Shown here: positions 22,830-29,017 of the stretch, piece after piece
How positions within the stretch are numbered: the first letter of the stretch is position 1
Layout: each line of letters begins with the position of its first letter
Notes under the pieces: generated by a model
The model's input: the letters and a program-made list of their open reading frames with translations, nothing else
The model's database searches: none
What the model was told of the DNA's origin: nothing
Program-made: the position numbers and the translations under genes
Source: a virus
DNA length: 29,338 nt
Strand: one strand, 5' to 3'
IMG/VR virus record: IMGVR_UViG_3300042350_001482
Location: 1 to 29,338 of that record

Positions 22830-22973
22830 TTACTTTTTAATTAATTTAATTGTTTTTTTATCGATTCTGATTGCTTTCATTTTAGCGACATCAATTTCTT
22901 TTGTATCAAATGTTTTTCCTTTGTCGCTTTTTGTTTTACCTAGGTATTCAAACCCTTTTAAATTTTTATTCAT
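22830..22973 (-). CDS. Small basic protein upstream of ibrB
   Basis: A 47-residue frame, MNKNLKGFEYLGKTKSDKGK at the start and TIKLIKK at the end, with an ATG at 22973 overlapping the upstream stop by 8 bases (ATGAATAA). It is Lys-rich, with no Cys and no membrane segment. Good coupling, codon content like the neighbours and filling of an otherwise empty gap support translation. No function is suggested; it could bind nucleic acid. Confidence 0.5.
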   Translation of the reverse strand: MNKNLKGFEYLGKTKSDKGKTFDTKEIDVAKMKAIRIDKKTIKLIKK

Positions 22974-23325
22974 TGTTTCTATTTATTTTTAATGTGTTGT
23001 TTAAAATTTCAGTTAAGATTTCATCTGCTAAATTACGTTGCTGGTCCGACATTTGACCAATTGTGAACATGATATTATCAAATGCACCTGTATCGTAATT
23101 GTTCGTAGTCCTTTCATGTATCTCTTTTCGCATTTCGTAATTGGTAATGCTGGCAATTATCTTGTGGATTCTGTTAGCTGATTGCATTGCATCTGTGAAA
23201 TCTTTTTTAAGATTCTTTGTTAACTGCATATCCAAGATGACATTTTCACACAAACGACTTATTTGCGTTGCGTATGTTAATATTAGAGTGATGTCGGTAT
23301 TGCTTTTTAAATATTTAGCATCCAT
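22966..23325 (-). CDS. Hypothetical helical early protein
   Basis: A 119-residue protein, almost wholly helical (ILTYATQISRLCENVILDMQ, later RNLADEILTEILNN), with one Cys, no membrane segment and no motif. It starts one base after the stop of the HTH protein and ends overlapping the 47-residue frame. It belongs to the early block with recombination genes. I do not recognise it. Confidence 0.6.
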   Translation of the reverse strand: MDAKYLKSNTDITLILTYATQISRLCENVILDMQLTKNLKKDFTDAMQSANRIHKIIASITNYEMRKEIHERTTNNYDTGAFDNIMFTIGQMSDQQRNLADEILTEILNNTLKINRNNE

Positions 23326-23326
23326 A

Positions 23327-23842
23327 TTAGTACATAATTTTAGTATATTTATCTAAATCAAAATAGCCATTGCCGTTGTCGAAATCGTAGCCGTAAAAGT
23401 TAACTTTGCTTTTCTCATTATATAGCTTCATCTCAATCATTCGTGAACGTAGGATGTTTTTAGTTACTCCAACTAATTTTGCGAGCTTATCAATGCTAAT
23501 CTTATCATAATTTGCTTTGACTATCTTTTTTTGTTCATCATTCAATTCTACTTTTCTATTCATTCTTTTTTCTTTATTGTTCTTAAATCTTACACATGCA
23601 ACTAATCTTTGACAGCATTTTAATTCGTTAGCAATTTCAATATTTCGTTTGTGTAGCATTGATGCAATCTTCTTACAAAGTTCGCCAGTTTCGTGCTTAA
23701 TTCCAAGCGATTTTCTACGTTTGCTTATCGCACTCACACTCACTCCGTAAAGCCTCGATATGTGCTCTAATTTCATTTGAGGGTTTTCTTTTATATAATC
23801 ATTTAATTTCTGCATTTGATAATTCTTTTTGTTTGTCTTCAA
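23327..23842 (-). CDS. DNA-binding protein with two HTH motifs
   Basis: A 171-residue, strongly basic protein. One helix-turn-helix lies near residues 22-48 (LEHISRLYGVSVSAISKRRK) and a second near residues 115-137 (ISIDKLAKLVGVTKNILRSR). A middle segment RRKSLGIKHETGELCKK and a Tyr/Gly-rich C terminus follow. ATG at 23842 or 23815 are both possible; the latter trims the overlap with the upstream gene to 17 bp. It may regulate the early promoters or bind phage DNA. It is the most obvious phage regulator besides the sigma-like protein. Confidence 0.65.
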   Translation of the reverse strand: MKTNKKNYQMQKLNDYIKENPQMKLEHISRLYGVSVSAISKRRKSLGIKHETGELCKKIASMLHKRNIEIANELKCCQRLVACVRFKNNKEKRMNRKVELNDEQKKIVKANYDKISIDKLAKLVGVTKNILRSRMIEMKLYNEKSKVNFYGYDFDNGNGYFDLDKYTKIMY

Positions 23843-24167
23843 ATACTTTCATCTTATTTTTAACCATAATAACTAGATTTCTAAATTCAAGTTCCAAGTC
23901 ATAATGAGCTTTTGCCTTTTCAAAATGGTACATGATAGTTGTATGGTCTTTTGGGATTAAACTAATAATCTCTCCGATGTGTTGATGTGTATAACCTTTT
24001 TGTTTCAAGATAAAACTGGTTGCTTTCCTTGCGTCTACAAATCTTTTTTTTCTTTTTTGACCTATTAAGTCATCAATCTGAATGTTTGCATATTGGCAAA
24101 TTGTGCTGAATAAAGTATTTTCATATTCATTCAATCTTGTGATGTGTTTTTCTATTTCGTTTTTCAT
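23799..24167 (-). CDS. Stand-alone DnaA domain IV-like protein
   Basis: A 122-residue protein. Residues about 40-90 (KRFVDARKATSFILKQKGYT, then IGEIISLIPKDHTTIMYHFE) match the helix pattern of DnaA domain IV, including the DHTT motif at 74-77 (DHST in DnaA). A full DnaA has more than 400 residues; the ATPase and domain I are missing here. The domain would recognise DnaA boxes in the host or phage origin. Flanking helices may be dimerisation parts. It lies after the exonuclease gene by 2 bp and overlaps the HTH gene. Confidence 0.75.
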   Translation of the reverse strand: MKNEIEKHITRLNEYENTLFSTICQYANIQIDDLIGQKRKKRFVDARKATSFILKQKGYTHQHIGEIISLIPKDHTTIMYHFEKAKAHYDLELEFRNLVIMVKNKMKVFEDKQKELSNAEIK

Positions 24168-24169
24168 AA

Positions 24170-24862
24170 TTATAATTTTAATGTGTTGTAATATTCACGA
24201 GCTTTCTCGATTTTAGTTTTTAGAGTTTCAATGAATGCAGGATCGTAATCAAATGCAAATACCTTAACTCTTTTTTCAATAGGTAAATCCTTAATTAAAT
24301 CGTTATTACGTTGGATTTGTTGCGTTTGTGCGATGTAGTCTTCATTATCGTAATTTTTGCCATACTTCCATGCTAGTTTCTCGCATTCATTCAAAACCAT
24401 GTGCTGTGGTGTTGGCACTAAAGCATAGATTAAACGATACTTTTCTTTGCCTGTTAGCCACATATAACATTGGGCCTGTGCGTAGTACATCTTGCTTAAT
24501 TCAGCATTAAAAAATGTCTTAAGATTCCACGAAGTCTTAATGTCTTCAACACAATCAGTTAACACGATGTCGGGAGTTCCTATAACATAATCGTTTTGTA
24601 GCTTTGTATTGTATCGTGAACGGAAGCCACCTGGCACAACTTGACTAACTAAATCCATGCTATCCTGTTCACATTCGTTTCCTTTATCCATGTAGTCATT
24701 TTTGAGTAGTTCGGCAAAACCGAACTCATCGAATAGCCACTTATCTTCAACGAAAGTCTTTGCGGTTTCTGAAAGATTGCCAGCTTCTTTGTCGGCTTTT
24801 AATTTAGGCTCATTCATTAATGAACCTACACCACTGCATCTAAATAATATTTTATTTTCCAT
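24170..24862 (-). CDS. PD-(D/E)XK exonuclease, recombination type
   Basis: A 230-residue protein with the core of YqaJ/lambda-exonuclease-like nucleases: an early Glu pair in NECEQD (62-67), GTPDIV (95-100), DIKTSW (107-112, D-x-K form of the usual E-x-K) and YYAQAQCYMWL (126-136). Such enzymes resect one strand of double-stranded ends to feed the annealing protein. It shares 11 bp with the Rad52-like gene upstream, which forms the classical exonuclease-annealase pair. Confidence 0.8.
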   Translation of the reverse strand: MENKILFRCSGVGSLMNEPKLKADKEAGNLSETAKTFVEDKWLFDEFGFAELLKNDYMDKGNECEQDSMDLVSQVVPGGFRSRYNTKLQNDYVIGTPDIVLTDCVEDIKTSWNLKTFFNAELSKMYYAQAQCYMWLTGKEKYRLIYALVPTPQHMVLNECEKLAWKYGKNYDNEDYIAQTQQIQRNNDLIKDLPIEKRVKVFAFDYDPAFIETLKTKIEKAREYYNTLKL

Positions 24863-25541
24863 TTATTAAAGTGTGCATTTTATCGTTATAAATAATTTCT
24901 AATTCGTATTTGTTTACCAATGATTCAACTTGCATCAAAGTTTCTACGTTATTCGCATTTAGGATGTGCTTTTCAACACGTTCTTTCTCTTTGCTATTGT
25001 GTATACCTTCAGCGCTTAATAGCTCCGTATCGCCTGTAAATTGCACAATATCTTTGCGGTTCAAGTTAGCTCCAAATAAATCCCCAAAGTGGTCGCATGC
25101 ATCCTTGATGGCAATTGATTTCGCAATTGGTAAAGCCATCATAACTGCTCCTTTATTTACGTTACTCATGTCCATATTGAGATTGCCACTTCCTTTTGTA
25201 GTTTGCAATTCCTGTGCTCCTACGCCATCGTGATACATCATCTCATTTGTTGCTGGGTTAAGGTAATGAACTCTAACTGTTACCTCAATTGCATTGAATA
25301 ATTGGGCCGTCTTAATAACCTCGATTTGATATTTCTTAAAGCATCTGCGAAGTAAGTATTCTACTTTGTCAATCGGTAGGTAATTGTAACCTTTAATGAA
25401 TGGATGTTGTTTTACCCAGGTTGCTGGCGGTGGTGTTGACAAGATAACATTTAGTTGCTCTAATGGTACTACGTCTAAATCTAATTGTTTGAATAGGCTT
25501 GTTATAGTTGCCTTTGTTTGTTTTGCTAGTTCTTTATTCAT
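24852..25541 (-). CDS. Rad52-like single-strand annealing protein
   Basis: A 229-residue protein. The part at 55-70 (LPIDKVEYLLRRCFKKYQIE), the ACDHFGDLFGANLN stretch (148-161) and a Gly-rich HDGVGAQELQTTKGSG region match Rad52-family annealases of phages (Sak-like). The protein would form rings on single strands and promote annealing together with the exonuclease downstream. The start is ATG at 25541, and a G-rich hairpin lies 19 bp upstream of it. Rad52 superfamily is the best fit; an Erf- or RecT-type annealase is the alternative. Confidence 0.75.
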   Translation of the reverse strand: MNKELAKQTKATITSLFKQLDLDVVPLEQLNVILSTPPPATWVKQHPFIKGYNYLPIDKVEYLLRRCFKKYQIEVIKTAQLFNAIEVTVRVHYLNPATNEMMYHDGVGAQELQTTKGSGNLNMDMSNVNKGAVMMALPIAKSIAIKDACDHFGDLFGANLNRKDIVQFTGDTELLSAEGIHNSKEKERVEKHILNANNVETLMQVESLVNKYELEIIYNDKMHTLINGK

Positions 25542-25559
25542 AATTATTTTGTTTTTAGT

Positions 25560-25576
25560 GGGGGAGTTACCCCCCC
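25560..25576 (-). promoter_or_regulatory. G-rich hairpin between genes
   Basis: On the minus strand seven G (25576-25570), loop TAACT, then five C (25564-25560) form a strong stem in an AT-rich gap. No T run follows, so it is not an intrinsic terminator. It may process, stabilise or attenuate the transcript before the Rad52-like gene. Confidence 0.45.
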
Positions 25577-25583
25577 GTTAATA

Positions 25584-25994
25584 TTAATAGTCTTCGTCTT
25601 CAAATTGTGATAAATACTCTTCTCTTTCTGCTCTATCTTGATCCTGGTATTCAACTAAATCTTCACGCTCCTTATCCATTAAATCAATGTGATGTATTGT
25701 TTCTAATGTATCTTGGATTCTTTCAACGGTATCGTCAAGTTGTTTTTTTACTCTTAATAAAGCGGTGTTAAACTCACTCTCTTCAATAAATTCAAATCCA
25801 TCTTGGAACGCTGAATATACATCAAATCCAGTATCAATTATGCCATTAATAGTATTGTAATCTAATACCTTGAAAATAGTATTTTCGTCAATAACTGCGT
25901 AATACTTTTTTTCAAAAACGCCTGCAACCTTTGTGAATGTTGGGAAGGCAATGCTAACTTCTTGTGTTGTTTTTTGTGTTGTTGTAATTTTCAT
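25584..25994 (-). CDS. Hypothetical acidic early protein
   Basis: A 136-residue protein. The first residues MKITTTQKTTQE resemble the N terminus of the gene under the other copy of the promoter (26490-26702). The body is unrelated: a beta-rich part with KYYAVIDENTIFKVLDYNTI, then a helical, strongly charged part with VKKQLDDTVERIQDTLET and an acidic end FEDEDY. A coiled coil is likely at about 80-125. I do not recognise a function. It has its own promoter at 26024-26054. Confidence 0.6.
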   Translation of the reverse strand: MKITTTQKTTQEVSIAFPTFTKVAGVFEKKYYAVIDENTIFKVLDYNTINGIIDTGFDVYSAFQDGFEFIEESEFNTALLRVKKQLDDTVERIQDTLETIHHIDLMDKEREDLVEYQDQDRAEREEYLSQFEDEDY

Positions 25995-26023
25995 AATTTT
26001 TATTTTTAATGTTTAATAGAATG

Positions 26024-26054
26024 CAAAGATAGTTCTTTATTTCGTACTACCAAA
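26024..26054 (-). promoter_or_regulatory. Early promoter, copy 2 (TTTG-N19-TAnnTTTG)
   Basis: The -33 element TTTG (26054-26051), a 19-bp spacer and -7 box TATCTTTG (26031-26024) match the Bacteroidetes consensus exactly. The 25-bp block 26038-26062 is identical to 26745-26769. The leader before the start at 25994 is short and A-rich. Confidence 0.85.
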
Positions 26055-26055
26055 T
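26041..26055 (-). promoter_or_regulatory. Dyad over the -33 box, copy 2 (operator candidate)
   Basis: TTTCGTACTACCAAA reads as its own reverse complement at 12 of 15 positions (pattern TTTsGTAsTACsAAA), overlapping the TTTG element. Same element at 26748-26762. A dimeric regulator could bind here and control both promoters. Confidence 0.6.
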
Positions 26056-26067
26056 TTATTTTAAGAA

Positions 26068-26274
26068 TTATATAAATAATAATTCGTTGAGAGTTTCGCT
26101 AATGTCTTGACGTTGTTTATCAGTTAGCTTTTGAGGATTGATCCTGTGTTTGTTTTGAATCAATTTATTTACGATGTCAAGTAGCTTGTGATTATTACTT
26201 CTATACGTCTTTAAGGTGTTGTTTTTAGGGTTTATATATATACTTTTTCTACCTAGTTTTTTATTTTTTTCCAT
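26068..26274 (-). CDS. Small hypothetical basic protein
   Basis: A 68-residue basic protein (MEKNKKLGRKSIYINPKNNT start), with helical KLLDIVNKLIQNKH and LTDKQRQDISETLNELLF later. Its N-terminal half could bind nucleic acid and the last helix pair could mediate dimerisation. It lies 7 bp after the gene upstream, in the first early transcript, just before promoter copy 2. I do not recognise it. Confidence 0.5.
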   Translation of the reverse strand: MEKNKKLGRKSIYINPKNNTLKTYRSNNHKLLDIVNKLIQNKHRINPQKLTDKQRQDISETLNELLFI

Positions 26275-26281
26275 GTTTTTT

Positions 26282-26488
26282 TTATTGACAATTATCTATA
26301 CAATCCGAATGAGGAAATCTATCCACAATGAAATCGGGCGCTATTTCTTTTGATGGTTCGCTAACTATTATTCTGCTATCTTCAAAAGTCAAATTAATTT
26401 GACCTTCAATATTATGTATAATACAATGTTGAATGAGCTCTTTAATTTCTGCTACCGATGTTACAATGGTTGTGTTTACTATCTGCAT
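26282..26488 (-). CDS. Small hypothetical early protein
   Basis: A 68-residue acidic protein with MQIVNTTIVTSVAEIKELI at the start and a C-terminal part with FIVDRFPHSDCIDNC. It has Cys residues at the end and no membrane segment. Only 1 bp separates it from the stop of the first early gene, so it is in the same transcript. Function unknown. Confidence 0.5.
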   Translation of the reverse strand: MQIVNTTIVTSVAEIKELIQHCIIHNIEGQINLTFEDSRIIVSEPSKEIAPDFIVDRFPHSDCIDNCQ

Positions 26489-26489
26489 A

Positions 26490-26702
26490 TTAATTTAATT
26501 TTAAGTAGTTTTTTAATCTAAAAATATCAGTTTTTAAGAAGGCAATCTTATCCCAATTCTTAACTGGCTGTTGCATCTCAATTTCAAGTCTCTCTAATTG
26601 ACATGCTAAATGTACTTTCTTAACTTCATTCATTGTAACCATGTCATAATGGTGTTGAGTTAATGTGTTTTGCTCGCTTGTTTTTTGTGTTAGTGTAATC
26701 AT
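26490..26702 (-). CDS. First early gene product, small hypothetical protein
   Basis: I choose the ATG at 26702 (70 residues, MITLTQKTSEQN start). The longer frame to 26744 would begin within the promoter's -33/-7 region and is rejected. The rest is helical (NEVKKVHLACQLERLEIEMQ, then LKTDIFRLKNYLKLN). The leader and first ten codons resemble those of the 25584-25994 gene, as if the promoter and start had been duplicated as a cassette. As the first early gene it may counter host functions; no family is recognised. Confidence 0.6.
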   Translation of the reverse strand: MITLTQKTSEQNTLTQHHYDMVTMNEVKKVHLACQLERLEIEMQQPVKNWDKIAFLKTDIFRLKNYLKLN

Positions 26703-26730
26703 AATTTTATTTTTATTTGTTTTATGAATG

Positions 26731-26761
26731 CAAATATACACCACTATTTCGTACTACCAAA
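26731..26761 (-). promoter_or_regulatory. Early promoter, copy 1 (TTTG-N19-TAnnTTTG)
   Basis: TTTG (26761-26758), a 19-bp spacer and TATATTTG (26738-26731), an exact consensus match. It begins just below the late terminator and drives the early block. The leader TAAAAATAAAATT before the ATG is A-rich, typical of Bacteroidetes translation starts. Confidence 0.85.
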
Positions 26762-26762
26762 T
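26748..26762 (-). promoter_or_regulatory. Dyad over the -33 box, copy 1 (operator candidate)
   Basis: The same 15-bp imperfect palindrome (TTTCGTACTACCAAA) as at 26041-26055, at the same position relative to the -33 element. Confidence 0.6.
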
Positions 26763-26824
26763 TTATTTTCAAATTATTTTTGTTAATTCGCTGAAAGGCG
26801 CATGAATAAAGGCTATAAATTTTT

Positions 26825-26855
26825 AAAAAAAAAGCTCAATGTAGAAACATTGAGC
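26825..26855 (-). terminator. Strong intrinsic terminator of the late operon
   Basis: On the minus strand GCTCAATG (26855-26848), loop TTTCTA, CATTGAGC (26841-26834) form an 8-bp perfect stem followed by nine T (26833-26825). It lies 36 bp after the endolysin stop and separates late from early transcription. Confidence 0.95.
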
Positions 26856-26891
26856 CTAAAACACTAAATTTTAATTATGAAAAAAACGAGT

Positions 26892-27368
26892 TTATATAGG
26901 TAATCCGTATTGAAAGTGCATCCAGTCTTTATCTTTTAATCTACCCAATGAAGCAAAGCCATGTTTTTCAAAGATGTCAATCATAGCTTTGTAGTCTGGT
27001 CGTGCAAATCGTGCTGTCTTATGATTTTCTTTTAATGTGTTTCTGTTAGGATCCAAATCTATTGCCGTACCCCATGAATGTGCGCTTAATTTAGTTCTTG
27101 AACCACGCATTAATCTATAATTAAAACACCCACCAAAATCATTAATCCCCAATTCATTTATCTTTCTTTCTCCGTAACTACTCAATAATTCATTGAATAC
27201 ATTTTTAAATGCCTGTGCTACTTTTTTGTGGCACCTCATACGCTTAACTGGTTGTCTATCGTAAAACATTTGATATGGCAAATCAATCATGGTTAAATAA
27301 GTACCTTGTGGATTTGGTTTGCCAAAGTACTTTTCCTGTTCTGCTTGACTAAATATTTTTACCTTCAT
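26892..27368 (-). CDS. Endolysin, M15-family D-Ala-D-Ala-type peptidase
   Basis: A 158-residue protein with the zinc motifs of the M15 (VanY-like, M15_4) family: SAHSWGTAIDLD (H97, D104) and DWMHFQY (H151), plus an Arg in NYRLMRG. These residues hold Zn and cut peptide bonds of peptidoglycan. No signal peptide is seen, so export would need a holin. It is the last late gene, directly before the terminator. The holin candidate is at 27601-27822, with one small gene between. Confidence 0.9.
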   Translation of the reverse strand: MKVKIFSQAEQEKYFGKPNPQGTYLTMIDLPYQMFYDRQPVKRMRCHKKVAQAFKNVFNELLSSYGERKINELGINDFGGCFNYRLMRGSRTKLSAHSWGTAIDLDPNRNTLKENHKTARFARPDYKAMIDIFEKHGFASLGRLKDKDWMHFQYGLPI

Positions 27369-27386
27369 TCGTTACAAAAATATATA

Positions 27387-27608
27387 TTAAAATTTGACTT
27401 CGAATTTAATTTTTGCGCTTGTTGACTTGTCGTTTATCTCGCACCCAATAGAAGCCGTTATATTCTTTATTTTAGCCTCAATTTCAGCCTTTAAAGTTAT
27501 GTCTGAATGATTTACCTTAATCGTATTGTTATCGAGCGTAAACTCGCTATTTTTAGGCAAATTCAAACGCATTAAATCAAACTTTGCAGTTACGATTGAA
27601 TTAGGCAT
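27387..27608 (-). CDS. Hypothetical beta-rich protein in the lysis region
   Basis: A 73-residue protein with alternating pattern (MPNSIVTAKFDLMRLNLP, FTLDNNTIKVNHSDITL). It has no signal peptide, lipobox or membrane segment, so a spanin is not supported. It overlaps the holin candidate by 8 bp and ends 18 bp before the endolysin. Function unknown; the location suggests lysis control or a virion protein. Confidence 0.5.
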   Translation of the reverse strand: MPNSIVTAKFDLMRLNLPKNSEFTLDNNTIKVNHSDITLKAEIEAKIKNITASIGCEINDKSTSAKIKFEVKF

Positions 27609-27822
27609 TTCGCTTTATTTTATCAGTAGATATGAAACGTAAACCGATGTTAATTACATTAGTTATAAATCCTACTAATACAGTCAATCTTAACGTTAAA
27701 TTTTCATCTAATTTTAAGTCCAAAAACAATGGTGGCAATAATGCCATTACCATTGTGATTGATACCATAATGTTCATAACGATTGTCTTTGATTCGTACC
27801 AATGTTTAATTTTCGGCTTCAT
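27601..27822 (-). CDS. Candidate holin
   Basis: A 73-residue protein starting MKPKIKHWYESKTIVMNIMV. Two hydrophobic segments lie at about 14-33 and 46-62, separated by a charged loop (DLKLDENLTLR), and the C terminus is basic (STDKIKRNA). The W-x-SKT-x-N start pattern is common in small phage holins. Two spans with charged ends and proximity to the M15 endolysin support a holin that opens the inner membrane for lysis. It overlaps the gene upstream by 17 bp. Function not proved. Confidence 0.65.
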   Translation of the reverse strand: MKPKIKHWYESKTIVMNIMVSITMVMALLPPLFLDLKLDENLTLRLTVLVGFITNVINIGLRFISTDKIKRNA

Positions 27823-28108
27823 TGTTTTCTTTTAATGGGTTAAAATTGTTTTCAGTAAGGATTGCAGCGCTCTCAACTCTTTCGTAAACATTACCATTGT
27901 TATCAGTTAATGTTTCACTAGTGTTTATAACTGCAATGATTACGCTATCTACGATAAATCTTTGAACGTTCACACCAATTGATGTATCTTCTTTGTATAT
28001 CGCTGTTGGCATTGGTAAATCTTCGCTAACAACTAAAGAAAAGTATTGATTATCGTTGTAATTGATTACATCAATTAATTGGCCCGCTTGTAATATTATT
28101 TTAGTCAT
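27806..28108 (-). CDS. Hypothetical late protein
   Basis: A 100-residue protein beginning MTKIILQAGQLIDVINYNDN. It is beta-rich in the first 80 residues (DSVIIAVINTSETLTDNNG) with a polar C terminus (NNEAEN). It has no membrane segment and no Cys. It lies between the connector gene and the holin candidate, so a minor virion protein is possible. It overlaps the holin candidate by 17 bp. Confidence 0.5.
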   Translation of the reverse strand: MTKIILQAGQLIDVINYNDNQYFSLVVSEDLPMPTAIYKEDTSIGVNVQRFIVDSVIIAVINTSETLTDNNGNVYERVESAAILTENNFNPLKENNEAEN

Positions 28109-28111
28109 GGT

Positions 28112-28399
28112 TTATCCTGTTATATCTGTTAACAAAGCTTGTAATTTAGCCAATGGAGTTGTGAAATTAGTGCAATTATTTTCTGAAAATTCCCCGTAAA
28201 ATGCTGGTCCTATAATTACCAAAGATGTATCTGTTGTATAGAAATTTAAGTTGTCATATTTACCAAAGTAAATTAATCCAACGTTTTGCTCCTCTATTTT
28301 AAAAATAGATGGGTTACCAACTAAATCATTCATTATTCTTAAATCGAATAAATCGGTTACTACTTCATTTGTAATAATAAATTTTGAATTGTCTATCAT
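28112..28399 (-). CDS. Hypothetical late protein downstream of the connector
   Basis: A 95-residue acidic protein starting MIDNSKFIITNEVVTDLFDL, with aromatic stretches (IYFGKYDNLNFYTTD) and one Cys. It lies 30 bp after the connector gene stop and 3 bp before the next gene. No motif. It may be a further head-completion or decoration protein. Confidence 0.5.
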   Translation of the reverse strand: MIDNSKFIITNEVVTDLFDLRIMNDLVGNPSIFKIEEQNVGLIYFGKYDNLNFYTTDTSLVIIGPAFYGEFSENNCTNFTTPLAKLQALLTDITG

Positions 28400-28429
28400 G
28401 TTTTAATATTTGTTTTTTAGTTAAATTTT

Positions 28430-29017
28430 TTAATATTCATAGCCGTTGCAATCAGTACAATCGCCACGTCTGTTTACTCTACGTCTTGATAAATTGAAGC
28501 TCGAATTGGTTTGCAATCCACTAAAGTATGGCGTTCCTTTGTCGGGAGTAATACCATCCAAGAAATCAAAACTTTGATATGCTGGGTAATCGCTTAAATT
28601 ATTACGCAAGTAAGTCGTCATCATTTTGGTATAGTTTTCAGCTACACTACGCACCTCATTTTGTAAGAATTTCAACGCTTCCAAATCAATCGATTGACCG
28701 CTTTCGCTATCATTATTCATGATTGACTTATTGAATACTTTGTACTTCAAAAAAGGGAGTGCATGGTATAAAGCATAATTACAAAGCATTGCACCTATAA
28801 AGTCATCAAGTATCTTTTTGTTTGGTATCGTTAATGTGTTATTGGTTATTTGAGTTTGTAATTCTTGATAAAATGTAGCTCCTAGATAATTTTGCAAGTA
28901 AATATCTTGAGCCTGTAATATAAACGGCTGTAAATCATCAGGGCTTACTGATTGATGGATTGATGTGTATGATTTTAATTTCGTTTCGGATACGAATAGT
29001 ACGTTAGTAACTGCCAT
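28430..29017 (-). CDS. Head-tail connector-like protein (DUF6712-type)
   Basis: A 195-residue, largely helical protein. Its start MAVTNVLFVSETKLKSYTSI, then QAQDIYLQNYLGATFYQELQ, DDFIGAMLCNYALYHALPFL and NEVRSVAENYTKMMTTYL match a Bacteroidetes phage family (DUF6712) whose place after the portal points to an adaptor that binds the portal ring. C-terminal residues NRRGDCTDCNGYEY contain a Cys pair. The start overlaps the portal stop by one base. The family assignment is from memory of the pattern. Confidence 0.65.
   Translation of the reverse strand: MAVTNVLFVSETKLKSYTSIHQSVSPDDLQPFILQAQDIYLQNYLGATFYQELQTQITNNTLTIPNKKILDDFIGAMLCNYALYHALPFLKYKVFNKSIMNNDSESGQSIDLEALKFLQNEVRSVAENYTKMMTTYLRNNLSDYPAYQSFDFLDGITPDKGTPYFSGLQTNSSFNLSRRRVNRRGDCTDCNGYEY

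Noticed and set aside
26703-26744. N-terminal extension of the first early gene to 26744
   Set aside because: It covers the -7 box and spacer of a near-consensus promoter and would lie upstream of the transcription start.
25955-26769. CRISPR-like or iteron array
   Set aside because: Only two copies 707 bp apart with promoter elements; no regular repeat-spacer pattern.
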